Assembly (NCBI GenBank): GCA_028281575.1
Contig: JANQJP010000061.1
Span: 1-54,881, forward strand
Direction: 5' to 3'
Source: Cellvibrionaceae bacterium
Lineage (GTDB): Bacteria; Pseudomonadota; Gammaproteobacteria; Pseudomonadales; Cellvibrionaceae
DNA length: 54,881 bases
The translations under genes and the position numbers were made by a program. Below are positions 11,538-20,750 of the stretch, piece after piece. Below the pieces are notes generated by a model. It did not search any database. It was not told the origin of the DNA and saw only the letters and a list, made by a program, of their open reading frames with translations. Position 1 is the stretch's first letter, and each line of letters starts with the position of its first letter.

Positions 11538-13322
11538 ATGGCCGATTACAAAGCCCCCCTGCGAGATATTGAATTTTCACTGTTCGAATTACTTGATTAC
11601 GAAGCTCACTATGAGCGTCTCGGTGTCGGTGAAGATGCTTCTCCCGACATCGTCAGAGCCATACTGGAAGAGAGTGCCAAGTTTTGTGAAAACGTGCTCG
11701 CGCCGCTAAATCAGGTGGGTGATCAGCAAGGGTGTACATGGAACGATGGCGAAGTTACCACACCAGAAGGCTTTAAGGAGGCCTACCAACAGTATGTTGA
11801 GGCCGGTTGGCCGTCGATGTCACATGCGGTGGAATACGGTGGCCAGGGCCTTCCCGAATCTCTGGGAACCGTTTTAAGTGAAATGGTCGGTACGGCGAAT
11901 TGGTCGTGGGGCATGTATCCCGGTTTGTCCCACGGCGCTATGAAGACATTGGCGCTGCACGGCACAGACGAACAGCGTGCAGCGTATTTAAGCAAACTTA
12001 TCGAGGGCAGTTGGACAGGCACCATGTGTCTCACTGAGCCTCACTGCGGCACTGATTTGGGCATGCTGCGCACTAAAGCTACGCCTAACGATGATGGTTC
12101 CTACCAAATCACCGGCACAAAAATATTCATTTCTGCCGGTGAGCACGATCTCAGTGACAACATCGTGCATATTGTCTTGGCGCGCCTTCCCGATGCGCCT
12201 GAAGGCACCAAAGGTATATCTCTGTTTATCGTGCCGAAGTTTCTGCCCGACGCAGACGGCGAGGCCGGGGAGCGCAACGCTCTGGCCTGTGGTTCACTCG
12301 AGCACAAAATGGGCATTCATGGCAACGCAACCTGCGTGATGAATTTCGACGGCGCTAAAGGTTTTTTAATTGGCCCACCCAATAAAGGCTTGAACTGTAT
12401 GTTTACCTTTATGAACACGGCGCGTCTCGGCACAGCGCTACAAGGGCTCGCTCACGCGGAAATCGGTTATCAAAAGTCTTTGGAATACACCAAAGACCGC
12501 GTGCAGGGACGGGCACTTTCCGGTGCTAAAAATCCAGATGGCCCGGCTGACCCGGTTATCTGTCATCCCGATGTACGCCGTATGCTGCTTACACAAAAAG
12601 CATTTGCTGAAGGCGGTCGAATGCTCAGCTACTACATCGCCCGGCTGTTGGATGTGGAAGAGCTCAGCAGCGACGAAGAAGATAAGAAAGAAGCGGCTGA
12701 TCTGTTGGCTCTGTTAACACCTATCGCCAAGGCTTTTTTGACCGAAACCGGTTTCGAATCGGCAAACCTTGGCCTGCAGTGTTTTGGTGGCCACGGTTAT
12801 ATCCAGGAATGGGGCATGGAACAAAACGTGCGTGACTCGCGGATATCGACCCTATATGAGGGCACTACGGGAATTCAGGCGCTCGATCTATTGGGGCGCA
12901 AAGTCCTGATGACGCAGGGTGAGCTGCTCAAGCGCTTTACCAAGAAGATTCATTTGTTTTGCAAAGAACATGCAGATAACGAAGACATGCAGGCGTATAT
13001 CGAGCCGCTTAGTGGGCTGAATAAAGAATGGGGCGAACTGGCGATGCACGTTGGCATGGCTGCGATGGAAAACCCAGAGGAGGTCGGTGCAGCGAGTGTC
13101 GATTTCTTAATGTATTCGGGTTACATCACGCTTGCATATTTTTGGGCACAAGCGGCACTTGTAGCCTATAACAATAAAGATAGTGATGATGTTATCTATC
13201 GTTCGAAATTGAAAACTGCGCGCTTTTACTACCAACGCATTCTTCCACGTACACGGGCCTTGGTGGAAACAGCCAAATCTGGCGCGCAAAATTTGTTGGA
13301 CCTTGAATTAGACGAGTTTTAG
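11538..13322 (+). CDS. Acyl-CoA dehydrogenase (C-terminal-extended type)
   Basis: This FAD-dependent enzyme introduces the trans-2 double bond into acyl-CoA in beta-oxidation. At 594 aa it belongs to the longer class with an added N-terminal segment and C-terminal domain, rather than the roughly 380-aa short-chain type or E. coli-type FadE. Visible motifs are MCLTEPHCGTDLGMLRTKA (flavin and substrate contacts) and FGGHGYIQEWGMEQNVRDSR, followed by LYEGTTGIQALDLLGRK, which contains the likely catalytic base Glu441. AGAGGTAGGAAGC lies just before the ATG. A strong terminator follows the gene. The upstream AraC gene and downstream acyl-CoA ligase suggest a fatty-acid degradation cluster. Confidence 0.93.
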   Translation: MADYKAPLRDIEFSLFELLDYEAHYERLGVGEDASPDIVRAILEESAKFCENVLAPLNQVGDQQGCTWNDGEVTTPEGFKEAYQQYVEAGWPSMSHAVEYGGQGLPESLGTVLSEMVGTANWSWGMYPGLSHGAMKTLALHGTDEQRAAYLSKLIEGSWTGTMCLTEPHCGTDLGMLRTKATPNDDGSYQITGTKIFISAGEHDLSDNIVHIVLARLPDAPEGTKGISLFIVPKFLPDADGEAGERNALACGSLEHKMGIHGNATCVMNFDGAKGFLIGPPNKGLNCMFTFMNTARLGTALQGLAHAEIGYQKSLEYTKDRVQGRALSGAKNPDGPADPVICHPDVRRMLLTQKAFAEGGRMLSYYIARLLDVEELSSDEEDKKEAADLLALLTPIAKAFLTETGFESANLGLQCFGGHGYIQEWGMEQNVRDSRISTLYEGTTGIQALDLLGRKVLMTQGELLKRFTKKIHLFCKEHADNEDMQAYIEPLSGLNKEWGELAMHVGMAAMENPEEVGAASVDFLMYSGYITLAYFWAQAALVAYNNKDSDDVIYRSKLKTARFYYQRILPRTRALVETAKSGAQNLLDLELDEF

Positions 13323-13345
13323 GCCTGTAACTGTGCAAAGGGCAA

Positions 13346-13398
13346 GGAGCGTTTTACGAGCGTCTGCTTTTAGGCGCTCGTAAAGCGCTCCGTTTTTT
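13346..13398 (+). terminator. Rho-independent terminator after acyl-CoA dehydrogenase
   Basis: A 17-bp stem (13346-13362 with 13375-13391, one G-U pair) begins GGAGCGTTTTACGAGCG. It is closed by a 12-base loop and followed by six T at 13393-13398. It separates the dehydrogenase from the fadD-like gene, which starts only 45 bases further on and so probably uses its own promoter or read-through. Confidence 0.9.
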
Positions 13399-13442
13399 AG
13401 TTGGAGATCCGAAAAAATAATAATGCCAAGCGGAGTATCGGC

Positions 13443-15050
13443 ATGGAAATACCACGCCACAGCAATGTTCTCGATCTGATTGAGCGGGCTTTTTCAAGCT
13501 ATCCTCAGCATGCGGCGTATACGTGTTTGGGAAAAACACTCAGTTATGCTGAACTCGATGTCCGCAGTCGGGTATTTGCCAGCTTTCTTCGCAATGAATT
13601 AAAACTTCAAGCGGAAGACCGTGTCGCCATTCAGCTGCCCAATGTATTGCAGTTCCCGGTAGCACTATATGGTGCAATTCGCGCAGGTCTCATTGTTGTA
13701 AATATTAATCCGCTATACACGCCCCGAGAGATTAAACACCAACTTAACGATAGTGGCGCTAAAGCACTTATTGTGCTCGCCAATGTTGCTGCAAATGCCG
13801 CTGAGATTATTGAAGAAACATCAGTTGAACATGTCATTACCACTGAATTGGGTGATGAACACGGTGGTCTTAAAGGCGGTTTACTTAATTTCGTCGTCAA
13901 ACATGTTAAGAAAATGGTGCCCGAATTCCATTTTCCAAAATCGTACGTTTACAAAAAGGTGATGCGACATCGTCCTGCGCCCTTCAATATCAGTGTTCCG
14001 CAATCGGAATCGTGTTTGATGTTGCAATATACCGGAGGGACTACGGGTGTATCGAAAGGCGCTATGCTCACGCACGGCAATCTCGCCAGCAATGTCTGGC
14101 AAATGATAAGTCATTTACCCGAGGCTTTTGAGGAAGGGGCTGAGACCTTCGTTGCGTGTCTGCCGCTGTATCATATTTACGCACTTAATTTGCATGGATT
14201 ATCAGCCTTTTCAATGGGTTGTCACAATATCTTAATTCCAAATCCACGTGATTTGGGCTCTATTATTAAAGCGTTAAAAGGCGTGCGATTTACCGTATTT
14301 ATTGGGATTAACACGCTGTTTCGTGCGCTGTGCCGCTTCGAACCCTTTAAGACCTTGGATTTTTCCGGACTCAACATTACTTCTGCCGGCGGCATGGCAC
14401 TTACCGAGGACGCCGCCGCAGGTTGGGAGCAAATCACCGGCTGCAAGGTGTGTGAAGGCTATGGTCTGACGGAAACCTCGCCGGTGCTCACTGGCAATGC
14501 TTACAAGAATATTAAGCTTGGCACCATCGGCATACCGTTGCCCGAAACTGAAATCAAAATTTTTGACGAAGCGGGCAACCAAGTTCCAGACGGTGAGGTT
14601 GGTGAGCTCTGCGCCAAAGGCCCTCAGGTGATGAAAGGTTACTGGAACCGGCTAAAAGAGACAGAACAGGTGTTTATGGCCAATGGTTTCTTTAAAACCG
14701 GCGATATGGCAATGAAATGTGAGGACGACAATTACAAAATTGTCGATAGAAAGAAAGATTTGATTCTGGTTTCGGGCTTCAATGTCTACCCAAATGAAAT
14801 TGAAGATGTACTTGGACAACACCCCAAAATTGTAGAGGCAGCAGCCGTTGGTATGCCAGACAAAGAAAGCGGCGAGGTTGTTAAAGTGTTTGTAGTGCCC
14901 GAAGTTGACGATATCTCCGCTGAAGAAGTCATTGAATATTGCCGGAAAAACCTCACCCGATACAAAGTCCCTAAAGCGGTAAGTTTCGAAAAGGAACTTC
15001 CCAAGTCAAATGTTGGTAAGATACTGCGACGAGAATTAAGAGATCGCTGA
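13443..15050 (+). CDS. Long-chain fatty acid-CoA ligase (FadD-like)
   Basis: This enzyme activates fatty acids to acyl-CoA through an acyl-AMP intermediate. The ANL-superfamily motifs are present: P-loop YTGGTTGVSKGAMLTH, then GYGLTETSPV, TGD in FFKTGDMA, and the hinge and C-terminal motif DRKKDLILVSGFNVYPNEIE with a terminal lysine in LPKSNVGKILRREL. The ATG at 13443 has CGGAG about 8 bases upstream and gives 535 aa starting MEIPRHSNVLDLIERAF. A TTG at 13401 would add 14 residues but lacks a ribosome site. Substrate length is inferred from similarity to FadD rather than proven. Confidence 0.9.
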   Translation: MEIPRHSNVLDLIERAFSSYPQHAAYTCLGKTLSYAELDVRSRVFASFLRNELKLQAEDRVAIQLPNVLQFPVALYGAIRAGLIVVNINPLYTPREIKHQLNDSGAKALIVLANVAANAAEIIEETSVEHVITTELGDEHGGLKGGLLNFVVKHVKKMVPEFHFPKSYVYKKVMRHRPAPFNISVPQSESCLMLQYTGGTTGVSKGAMLTHGNLASNVWQMISHLPEAFEEGAETFVACLPLYHIYALNLHGLSAFSMGCHNILIPNPRDLGSIIKALKGVRFTVFIGINTLFRALCRFEPFKTLDFSGLNITSAGGMALTEDAAAGWEQITGCKVCEGYGLTETSPVLTGNAYKNIKLGTIGIPLPETEIKIFDEAGNQVPDGEVGELCAKGPQVMKGYWNRLKETEQVFMANGFFKTGDMAMKCEDDNYKIVDRKKDLILVSGFNVYPNEIEDVLGQHPKIVEAAAVGMPDKESGEVVKVFVVPEVDDISAEEVIEYCRKNLTRYKVPKAVSFEKELPKSNVGKILRRELRDR

Positions 15051-15105
15051 CTTAAAGCGATCCTTCAATAATACTAATTCGATTATCTGACCATTGGGGA
15101 CCATC

Positions 15106-16011
15106 ATGGAAAACCTACCTTTTATTGTTGTCATTGTCTTTGCGATTGTCGTTGTAAGCGCTGCGTGGAAGAACGTACCGCAAGGCCAGGAATGGACGCT
15201 GGAGCGTTGGGGACGCTTTATCCGCGTACTCCGTCCAGGGGTGAATTTTATTATTCCTTTTGTCGATAAAATTGGCCGTAAGCAAATTGTGATGGAGCAG
15301 GTACTCGACGTACCGCCGCAAGAGGTCATCAGTGCTGATAACGCGATGGTGCAGACCGACGCAGTGTGTTTCTTTCAAATCATTGATACGGTAAAAGCGT
15401 CCTACGAAGTGAATGACCTCGTGCGCGCGATGCAAAACCTGGTTATGACAAATATTCGTGCAGTCCTCGGCTCAATGGAACTGGATATGATGCTGTCCAA
15501 TCGCGACGTGATTAATAATTCCATTCTAGAGAAAGTTGATGACGCTACCGACCCGTGGGGCGTGAAAATAACGCGTATCGAGATCAAAGACATTACACCG
15601 CCGCGGGACTTGGTTGATTCAATGGCGGAACAAATGAAAGCTGAGCGTGAGAAGCGTGCCCAAGTCCTGCGTGCGGAGGGTGAACGTGAAGCGGCAATCA
15701 AAGTCGCCGAAGGTGAAAAGCAGGCGCAGGTCCTGAATGCGGAGGGTGAGCGTCAAGCAGCGTTTCTCGAGGCTGAGGCACGAGAACGTGAAGCGCAGGC
15801 CGAGGCAAAAGCGACCTACATGGTCAGCGAAGCGATTTCCAAAGGAAATCAACAGGCGATTAATTACTTTGTTGCGCAAAAATACGTCGAAGCGCTTGGA
15901 CAAATCGCCGGCGCGGAAAACAGCAAAGTTGTGCTAATGCCGCTCGAAGCCTCAGACGTTATTGGATCGGTTGCCGGTATCAAAGAGCTGTTTGACAGCG
16001 CGAAGGGTTAA
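15106..16011 (+). CDS. SPFH/stomatin-family membrane protease regulator (QmcA-like)
   Basis: This is an inner-membrane band-7 protein that forms multimeric rings around membrane proteases or lipid microdomains. An N-terminal membrane helix (about residues 5-20) is followed by an SPFH domain beginning at VPQGQEWTLERWGRF. A charged coiled coil rich in Glu, Ala and Arg (about 165-235, with repeated RAEGERE-like units) comes next. The start is the ATG at 15106, with GGGGA close upstream; a TTG at 15094 is possible. The NfeD-like partner follows one base later, the standard SPFH-NfeD pair. Confidence 0.92.
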   Translation: MENLPFIVVIVFAIVVVSAAWKNVPQGQEWTLERWGRFIRVLRPGVNFIIPFVDKIGRKQIVMEQVLDVPPQEVISADNAMVQTDAVCFFQIIDTVKASYEVNDLVRAMQNLVMTNIRAVLGSMELDMMLSNRDVINNSILEKVDDATDPWGVKITRIEIKDITPPRDLVDSMAEQMKAEREKRAQVLRAEGEREAAIKVAEGEKQAQVLNAEGERQAAFLEAEAREREAQAEAKATYMVSEAISKGNQQAINYFVAQKYVEALGQIAGAENSKVVLMPLEASDVIGSVAGIKELFDSAKG

Positions 16012-16012
16012 T

Positions 16013-16492
16013 ATGTTCGAAAATTTTACTCATGTGCCGGTGTGGCTTTGGGCTGCACTCGGTTTGCTGATGTTGACTGCCGAAATACTTGGCGCCGGTG
16101 GCTTCTTGCTTGGCACTGGCGTCGCAGCGCTTGTACTAGCGGTGCTTGGTCTAGTCTTTGATGTGCATTGGCAGGTACAGGTGCCGTTATTTGCGTTTCT
16201 GTCTATAGCGTTTACCTATGTTTATATTCGCCATATGAAGCCCAATGCATCTCCTTCTGAAGACCCCCAGTTAAATAACCGCATGGCGCGCCTGGTTGGA
16301 AAGCAAAGCCCACTCGTCAAACCCGTGATAAACGGCGAAGGCCGAGTGCAAATTCACGATGCTTTTTGGGTGGTGCACTGTGAAGAGGACTTACCCGAAG
16401 GAGCTGAAGTGAAGGTGACCGGTTATGACGGTTCTACGCTTATTGTGGAACCGATACGGGCAACGCAAGAACAAGCCAACGAAGGCAATTAA
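16013..16492 (+). CDS. NfeD-family membrane protein
   Basis: This 159-aa protein has three hydrophobic segments in the first 75 residues (WLWAALGLLMLTAEILGAGG, then the LLGTGVAALVLAVLGLVF region, then PLFAFLSIAFTYVYI). A soluble C-terminal OB-fold domain of about 80 residues follows, containing the family pattern VNGEGRVQIHDAFWVVHCEE-like near residue 110. It probably binds the SPFH protein encoded immediately upstream and modulates a membrane complex. The ATG at 16013 lies one base after the upstream stop. Confidence 0.9.
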   Translation: MFENFTHVPVWLWAALGLLMLTAEILGAGGFLLGTGVAALVLAVLGLVFDVHWQVQVPLFAFLSIAFTYVYIRHMKPNASPSEDPQLNNRMARLVGKQSPLVKPVINGEGRVQIHDAFWVVHCEEDLPEGAEVKVTGYDGSTLIVEPIRATQEQANEGN

Positions 16493-16543
16493 AGCTAACA
16501 GGCCCTACAATTAAGAGTATAGTCACAGGAGCGCGATGCCTTC

Positions 16544-17689
16544 ATGCCAACGAATGCACTTATACTATCGGGCGGCGGAGCACGAGCCGCCTATCAGGTG
16601 GGCGTGCTGCAGGCCGTTTCGGATATTCTCCCTCACTTAAAAAACCCTTTTCCTATTATTTGCGGAACTTCTGCGGGCGCCATCAATGCGGCGGCGCTAG
16701 CGGCGCATCCGGGGACTTTTCATCGTTCTGCCCACGACTTGGCGGATACGTGGCGCGGTTTGGAAATTGAGCAGATCTTTAAAACAGACTGGCCTTCACT
16801 GCTTCTCGGTGGGGCGAAGGTGCTCACATCATTTTTTACTGAGGGCTCACGCGGTGACAAGCCGCTGGCACTGCTGAATAACGATCCGCTTAAAGATACG
16901 CTGCTGAATGCGATTAACTTCAGAAATATTCAAAAGCGCATAGATAGAGGGCTGCTAGAGGCAGTGTCGATCACAGCGCTGGGCTATAGTTCGGGCGAAT
17001 CAGTCAGCTTTTTTCAGGGGCAGCCGAGTTTACGCGGTTGGCGTCGCTATCGGCGCGTTGGAGCGCCTGCAAAAATAACCGTGGACCATCTGCTCGCTTC
17101 TTCGGCTATTCCCACCGTCTTCCCCACGGTGAAGCTGAGTAAAGAATATTTTGGCGATGGTGCGATGCGTCAAATGGCGCCGATAAGCTCAGCGCTGCAT
17201 TTGGGTGCGAACCGCGTCTTTATTATCGGTGTCAGTGGCAACCGCGCGGTAGGTGAATGGGGTAGTGCAGGTAAGTTTGTGCCGCCAAAACACTCACCGT
17301 CACTCGCACAAATTCTCGGGCATATGTTTAACTCAGCGTTTATTGATTCACTTGAAGGGGATATCGAACACCTTGAGCGAATTAACGAATTATTGCGTCT
17401 GGTGCCGGAAGATCATGAACACAAGCCAGGCTATCTGCGCGAAGTCGATACGCTAATTATTTCCCCGACCAAGCGTCTGGATAAAATTGCCGGGCGTAAA
17501 GTAAGAAGTTTACCGAAACCCGTCCGGTTTTTTATGCGCAGTAGTGGCGCAACTGCAAAAGGCGGCGGTTCTTCCGCAGCGAGTTATTTGTTATTTACCC
17601 ACGAATATTGTAACGAGTTGATGGAGCTTGGTTATCAAGATGCCATGTGGGAAAAAGAAAAAATAGAAAGGTTTTTTCAAACCGAGTGA
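16544..17689 (+). CDS. Patatin-like phospholipase
   Basis: This is a serine lipase or phospholipase with a Ser-Asp dyad. The oxyanion-hole motif GGGARAAYQVG starts at residue 10, the nucleophile elbow GTSAGA has Ser43, and the aspartate motif DGA is at about residue 205 (FGDGAMRQM). The 381-aa length fits single-domain bacterial patatins. There is no signal peptide, so it probably acts in the cytoplasm or on the inner leaflet. It is preceded by a GGAGCG ribosome-site-like sequence. Its genomic neighbours are also membrane or lipid genes. Confidence 0.92.
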   Translation: MPTNALILSGGGARAAYQVGVLQAVSDILPHLKNPFPIICGTSAGAINAAALAAHPGTFHRSAHDLADTWRGLEIEQIFKTDWPSLLLGGAKVLTSFFTEGSRGDKPLALLNNDPLKDTLLNAINFRNIQKRIDRGLLEAVSITALGYSSGESVSFFQGQPSLRGWRRYRRVGAPAKITVDHLLASSAIPTVFPTVKLSKEYFGDGAMRQMAPISSALHLGANRVFIIGVSGNRAVGEWGSAGKFVPPKHSPSLAQILGHMFNSAFIDSLEGDIEHLERINELLRLVPEDHEHKPGYLREVDTLIISPTKRLDKIAGRKVRSLPKPVRFFMRSSGATAKGGGSSAASYLLFTHEYCNELMELGYQDAMWEKEKIERFFQTE

Positions 17690-17738
17690 CAGTGCTATTC
17701 TTTGCCCCGCATACAATTTTAAAAACGTTGGGGGCATC

Positions 17739-18995
17739 ATGAAAATTGCAAAGAGAGTTCTTCTTTCAGTTCTTGGGATTTATTTAATCGCGTTAGCAGC
17801 TGGATTTCTTCTACCAAAGGAAACCATTGTTAGCCGCAATATTGTTGTGGATGCTCCTCAAGCCCTGGTGTTTGAACTCGTGAGCAACCATAAAGATTTT
17901 GCCCGCTGGTCACCGTGGGCAAAAAAAGACCCAAGTATGAAAGTTGAACTTTCTGGCCCTGAGAAAGGTGTTGGCTCAAAGCAGAGTTGGTCAAGTAAAC
18001 ATCCTCAAGTGGGCACTGGCGAGTCGGTTTACACCGAATACGAACCTTATACACGCGCTCGCACACAAATGACCTTCGACCAGGGCGGTGGTGATGCTGT
18101 ATTTAATGTTAAAGCGTTAAGCGATAACCAAACAGAAGTTGAGTGGCTGTTCGAAACAGCGCATAGCAATATCTTTGAGCGCTATATCGGCTATTTCTTG
18201 ATCGACAATATGATTGGTGGCGAATATGAAGTTGGCTTAAACGATCTCAAAACCCTGGCAGAATCACTTCCCGCCGTGGTCACAGAGGAAGTGGAGTATG
18301 AACACGAGGGTACCAAACTTACCGGCTTTTTAGCCAAACCGATGGGTAAAGAGGACGCTCCCATAGTATTGGTCGTGCATGAATGGTGGGGACATAACGC
18401 TTATGCACGCAAGCGCGCGGCAATGTTGGCAGAGCTTGGTTATAACGCCTTTGCATTGGATATGTACGGCGACGGCAAGCTCGCAACACACCCCAAAGAC
18501 GCGCAAGCCTTTATGATGGAAGTGGTGCAAAACACCGATGTGCTCGTTGGTCGCTTTGACGCCGCCACAGATTTCCTTACATCTCGAGCCGAATTTGAAG
18601 ATACAGATATCGCCGCCATCGGCTATTGCTTTGGTGGTGCCGTTGTATTGAGCATGGCGCGCAGCGGCAAAGACCTTGAGGGTGTTGTCAGTTTTCACGG
18701 AGCACTTGGCGGCCTGGCTCCAATAGCAGAGGGAGCCTCCGTGCCCGCGCTTGTGTTGAACGGTGCAGACGACCCATTTATAACGGAAGAGCAGATTATC
18801 ACATTTAAAAATGAGATGGATGAAGCTGATATTCCCTATACTTTTATTAATTACGAAGGCGCGAAACACTCGTTTACCTCCGAAAAATCGACTGAGGTGG
18901 GCAAACAATTTGAATTGCCACTGGAATATAACGCTGCAGCGGATGAAGCCTCCTGGGCAGAAATGCAGACGTTTTTAGCGTCTGTGTTTGAATAA
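17739..18995 (+). CDS. SRPBCC (START-like) domain fused to dienelactone hydrolase
   Basis: The 418-aa protein joins two folds. Residues 1-25 form a membrane anchor or uncleaved signal. Residues about 28-175 resemble a polyketide-cyclase/START-like ligand-binding domain (typical start IVVDAPQALVFELVSNHKDF and WSPW). Residues about 180-418 are a dienelactone hydrolase-like alpha/beta hydrolase. The nucleophile is Cys297 in GYCFGG, with Asp345 in NGADDPF, His377 in AKHSF and a Glu in VVHEWWG, the family's expected set. A hydrophobic-ligand domain tethered to a Cys-hydrolase could feed bound substrate to it; that role is inferred. The in-frame junction shows no sign of a stop or frameshift. Confidence 0.88.
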   Translation: MKIAKRVLLSVLGIYLIALAAGFLLPKETIVSRNIVVDAPQALVFELVSNHKDFARWSPWAKKDPSMKVELSGPEKGVGSKQSWSSKHPQVGTGESVYTEYEPYTRARTQMTFDQGGGDAVFNVKALSDNQTEVEWLFETAHSNIFERYIGYFLIDNMIGGEYEVGLNDLKTLAESLPAVVTEEVEYEHEGTKLTGFLAKPMGKEDAPIVLVVHEWWGHNAYARKRAAMLAELGYNAFALDMYGDGKLATHPKDAQAFMMEVVQNTDVLVGRFDAATDFLTSRAEFEDTDIAAIGYCFGGAVVLSMARSGKDLEGVVSFHGALGGLAPIAEGASVPALVLNGADDPFITEEQIITFKNEMDEADIPYTFINYEGAKHSFTSEKSTEVGKQFELPLEYNAAADEASWAEMQTFLASVFE

Positions 18996-19009
18996 GCAGG
19001 GGGTTACTT

Positions 19010-20329
19010 TTGGACGACGTGACGCTGGAGGGCTTGAAAGCTGCTTTTAAAATGGCGCCTTCAAGTGAACTCGCAAGGATAGTGGTATTGGCCTTGATTG
19101 ATCGCGGTGATCATATTACCGCCGTGGAATATATCGAATATCTCGACTCTTCCATGTCCTTTGATGATTTTTCCACTATCGCACGTGTTTTGTTAGAACG
19201 GGAAGATAAGAATTTACTCAGTAGTTTTTTAAGAAAATTACAAAGTCCTGATATTGCTCGTTTGATTGAAGACTTGATTGCGAAGGGCAAACGCGAAGAA
19301 GCTCGTAATCTATATACATGCAGTGTTGCGATTGATGCTTCTTTCGAGAACGATCACCTGGAAAAAATTCTCGATGAAAAGCCGAGTAGGGAAAACAAAC
19401 AGCCCAAGTTGCACGTGGTTGAAAAAGTTGATTTTAGGGAAGTGACAGATCTTACCCGCTACCTGGAAGCAAGCACGACCTTTGCTGATGTTGTCGGCTT
19501 AGACGACATTAAGAAGCAGATTAATAAAAAAATTATATTGCCTTTTCAGAAGCCCTCGCTGTTTCAACGCTTTAAGAAAAAAATTGGTGGTGGCGTATTG
19601 CTATTTGGCCCTCCGGGCTGTGGGAAAACCCTATTGGCGCGCGCTACTGCTGGGGAGTGCAATGCGTCTTTTTTTAATATCGAGATTTCCGATGTGCTCG
19701 ATATGTACATTGGGGAATCGGAACAAAAACTCCATGCAATTTTTGAAAAAGCGCGAGGCTCAACCCCGAGTGTGTTGTTTTTTGACGAATTGGAGGCGCT
19801 TGCAGGAAAGCGAGAGCATACACGTAACAGCGCGACGAGTAACGTTGTAAGTCAGTTTTTAACCGAACTGGACGGCTTTTCGCAAAATAACAGTGGTGTA
19901 TTGGTTTTGGCTTCGACCAATGTTCCCTGGTCGATTGATCCTGCATTTTTACGTCCCGGGCGATTTGACCGTATGTTTTTTGTTCCTCCGCCAGACAAAA
20001 CAGCGCGTGCATCCATTTTGCAGCACCATATGCAGGGCCGGCCGAGTCAGAACAATATCGACTATTCCAATCTTGCGGCAAAATCAGGTGGGTACTCTGG
20101 AGCAGATCTTGCCAACCTCGTTGAGATGGCGGCAGATGAGGCGATTGATGATTCGATTGCTGGTAACGAAGAAGTTAAAATTGAGCAATCTCATTTTAAT
20201 GTAGCGTTAAAAGAAAGCCGGCCTACAACAACTGAATGGTTGACGACCGCGCGTAATTACGCGCGTTATGCCAATGATGGTGGCCGTTACAACGATGTAT
20301 TGGAGTTCCTCAAAAAACATGGCAAGTAG
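19010..20329 (+). CDS. AAA+ ATPase of the SpoVK/FtsH-like class
   Basis: This 439-aa ATPase has one AAA domain (about residues 150-400). It contains Walker A GPPGCGKT (200-207), Walker B SVLFFDELEAL with Asp259-Glu260, sensor 1 in ASTNVPW and arginine fingers in FLRPGRFDR. The first 140 residues are helical and look like a TPR-type repeat region rather than a protease or substrate domain. No membrane helix or zinc-protease motif is present, so it is not FtsH. The start is TTG, with AGGGGG about 8 bases upstream. It overlaps the next gene by 11 bases and heads a three-gene operon. Substrate and function are unknown. Confidence 0.88.
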   Translation: MDDVTLEGLKAAFKMAPSSELARIVVLALIDRGDHITAVEYIEYLDSSMSFDDFSTIARVLLEREDKNLLSSFLRKLQSPDIARLIEDLIAKGKREEARNLYTCSVAIDASFENDHLEKILDEKPSRENKQPKLHVVEKVDFREVTDLTRYLEASTTFADVVGLDDIKKQINKKIILPFQKPSLFQRFKKKIGGGVLLFGPPGCGKTLLARATAGECNASFFNIEISDVLDMYIGESEQKLHAIFEKARGSTPSVLFFDELEALAGKREHTRNSATSNVVSQFLTELDGFSQNNSGVLVLASTNVPWSIDPAFLRPGRFDRMFFVPPPDKTARASILQHHMQGRPSQNNIDYSNLAAKSGGYSGADLANLVEMAADEAIDDSIAGNEEVKIEQSHFNVALKESRPTTTEWLTTARNYARYANDGGRYNDVLEFLKKHGK

Positions 20330-20750
20330 TCAGTCGGGCTATCAGATTATTGATGAACCTAAAACCAAAGCTTTCGAGCATCTAATTGTCAATCCCATTG
20401 TTGTTTTGCTTGTTGGTATTTTACTGCCGCTACTATGGATGCCACCTTTTTATGGGCGTATATGGATACCCTTGGTCTGGGTTGTTGTAAATAGCTATTT
20501 GTTGGGCAGTCCGACATTTAAAAGTGAAGCCTTAATTGCGATTATTGGCGGATTATTGTGTTTGGCAATGCCATTCGCCTTGGTTTTTGGTATGTATTTG
20601 TTCAGCTTGAAGGCTTATGTGAGCGCAAGCGTTCCCTATATTATTCTTATCAACCAAGCCATATTTTTTCTCACACTCTACCTTATCGTGCTCAAGCAAA
20701 TGGTGCCTTACGAATTATATCAATATATAAAAACCAAGGCGCATAAATAA
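20319..20750 (+). CDS. Four-helix membrane protein in AAA-TPR operon
   Basis: This 143-aa integral membrane protein has hydrophobic segments near residues 23-42, 47-62, 73-97 and 104-126 and a short cytoplasmic-looking N-terminus. I recognise no family. The ATG at 20319 lies inside the end of the AAA gene (11-base overlap), and the stop overlaps the next start (TAATG). Such tight packing suggests that its product and both neighbours work in one complex, with this protein as the membrane platform. Confidence 0.8.
   Translation: MASSQSGYQIIDEPKTKAFEHLIVNPIVVLLVGILLPLLWMPPFYGRIWIPLVWVVVNSYLLGSPTFKSEALIAIIGGLLCLAMPFALVFGMYLFSLKAYVSASVPYIILINQAIFFLTLYLIVLKQMVPYELYQYIKTKAHK

Noticed and set aside
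15043-15062. Hairpin GATCGCT ... AAGCGATC at the end of the FadD-like gene as a terminator
   Set aside because: The stem is short, overlaps the stop codon and has no T run after it.
19010-20329. AAA gene as FtsH or as a defence-type ATPase
   Set aside because: There is no HExxH protease motif, no N-terminal membrane helix and no nuclease or sensor partner; neighbours are a membrane protein and a TPR protein.
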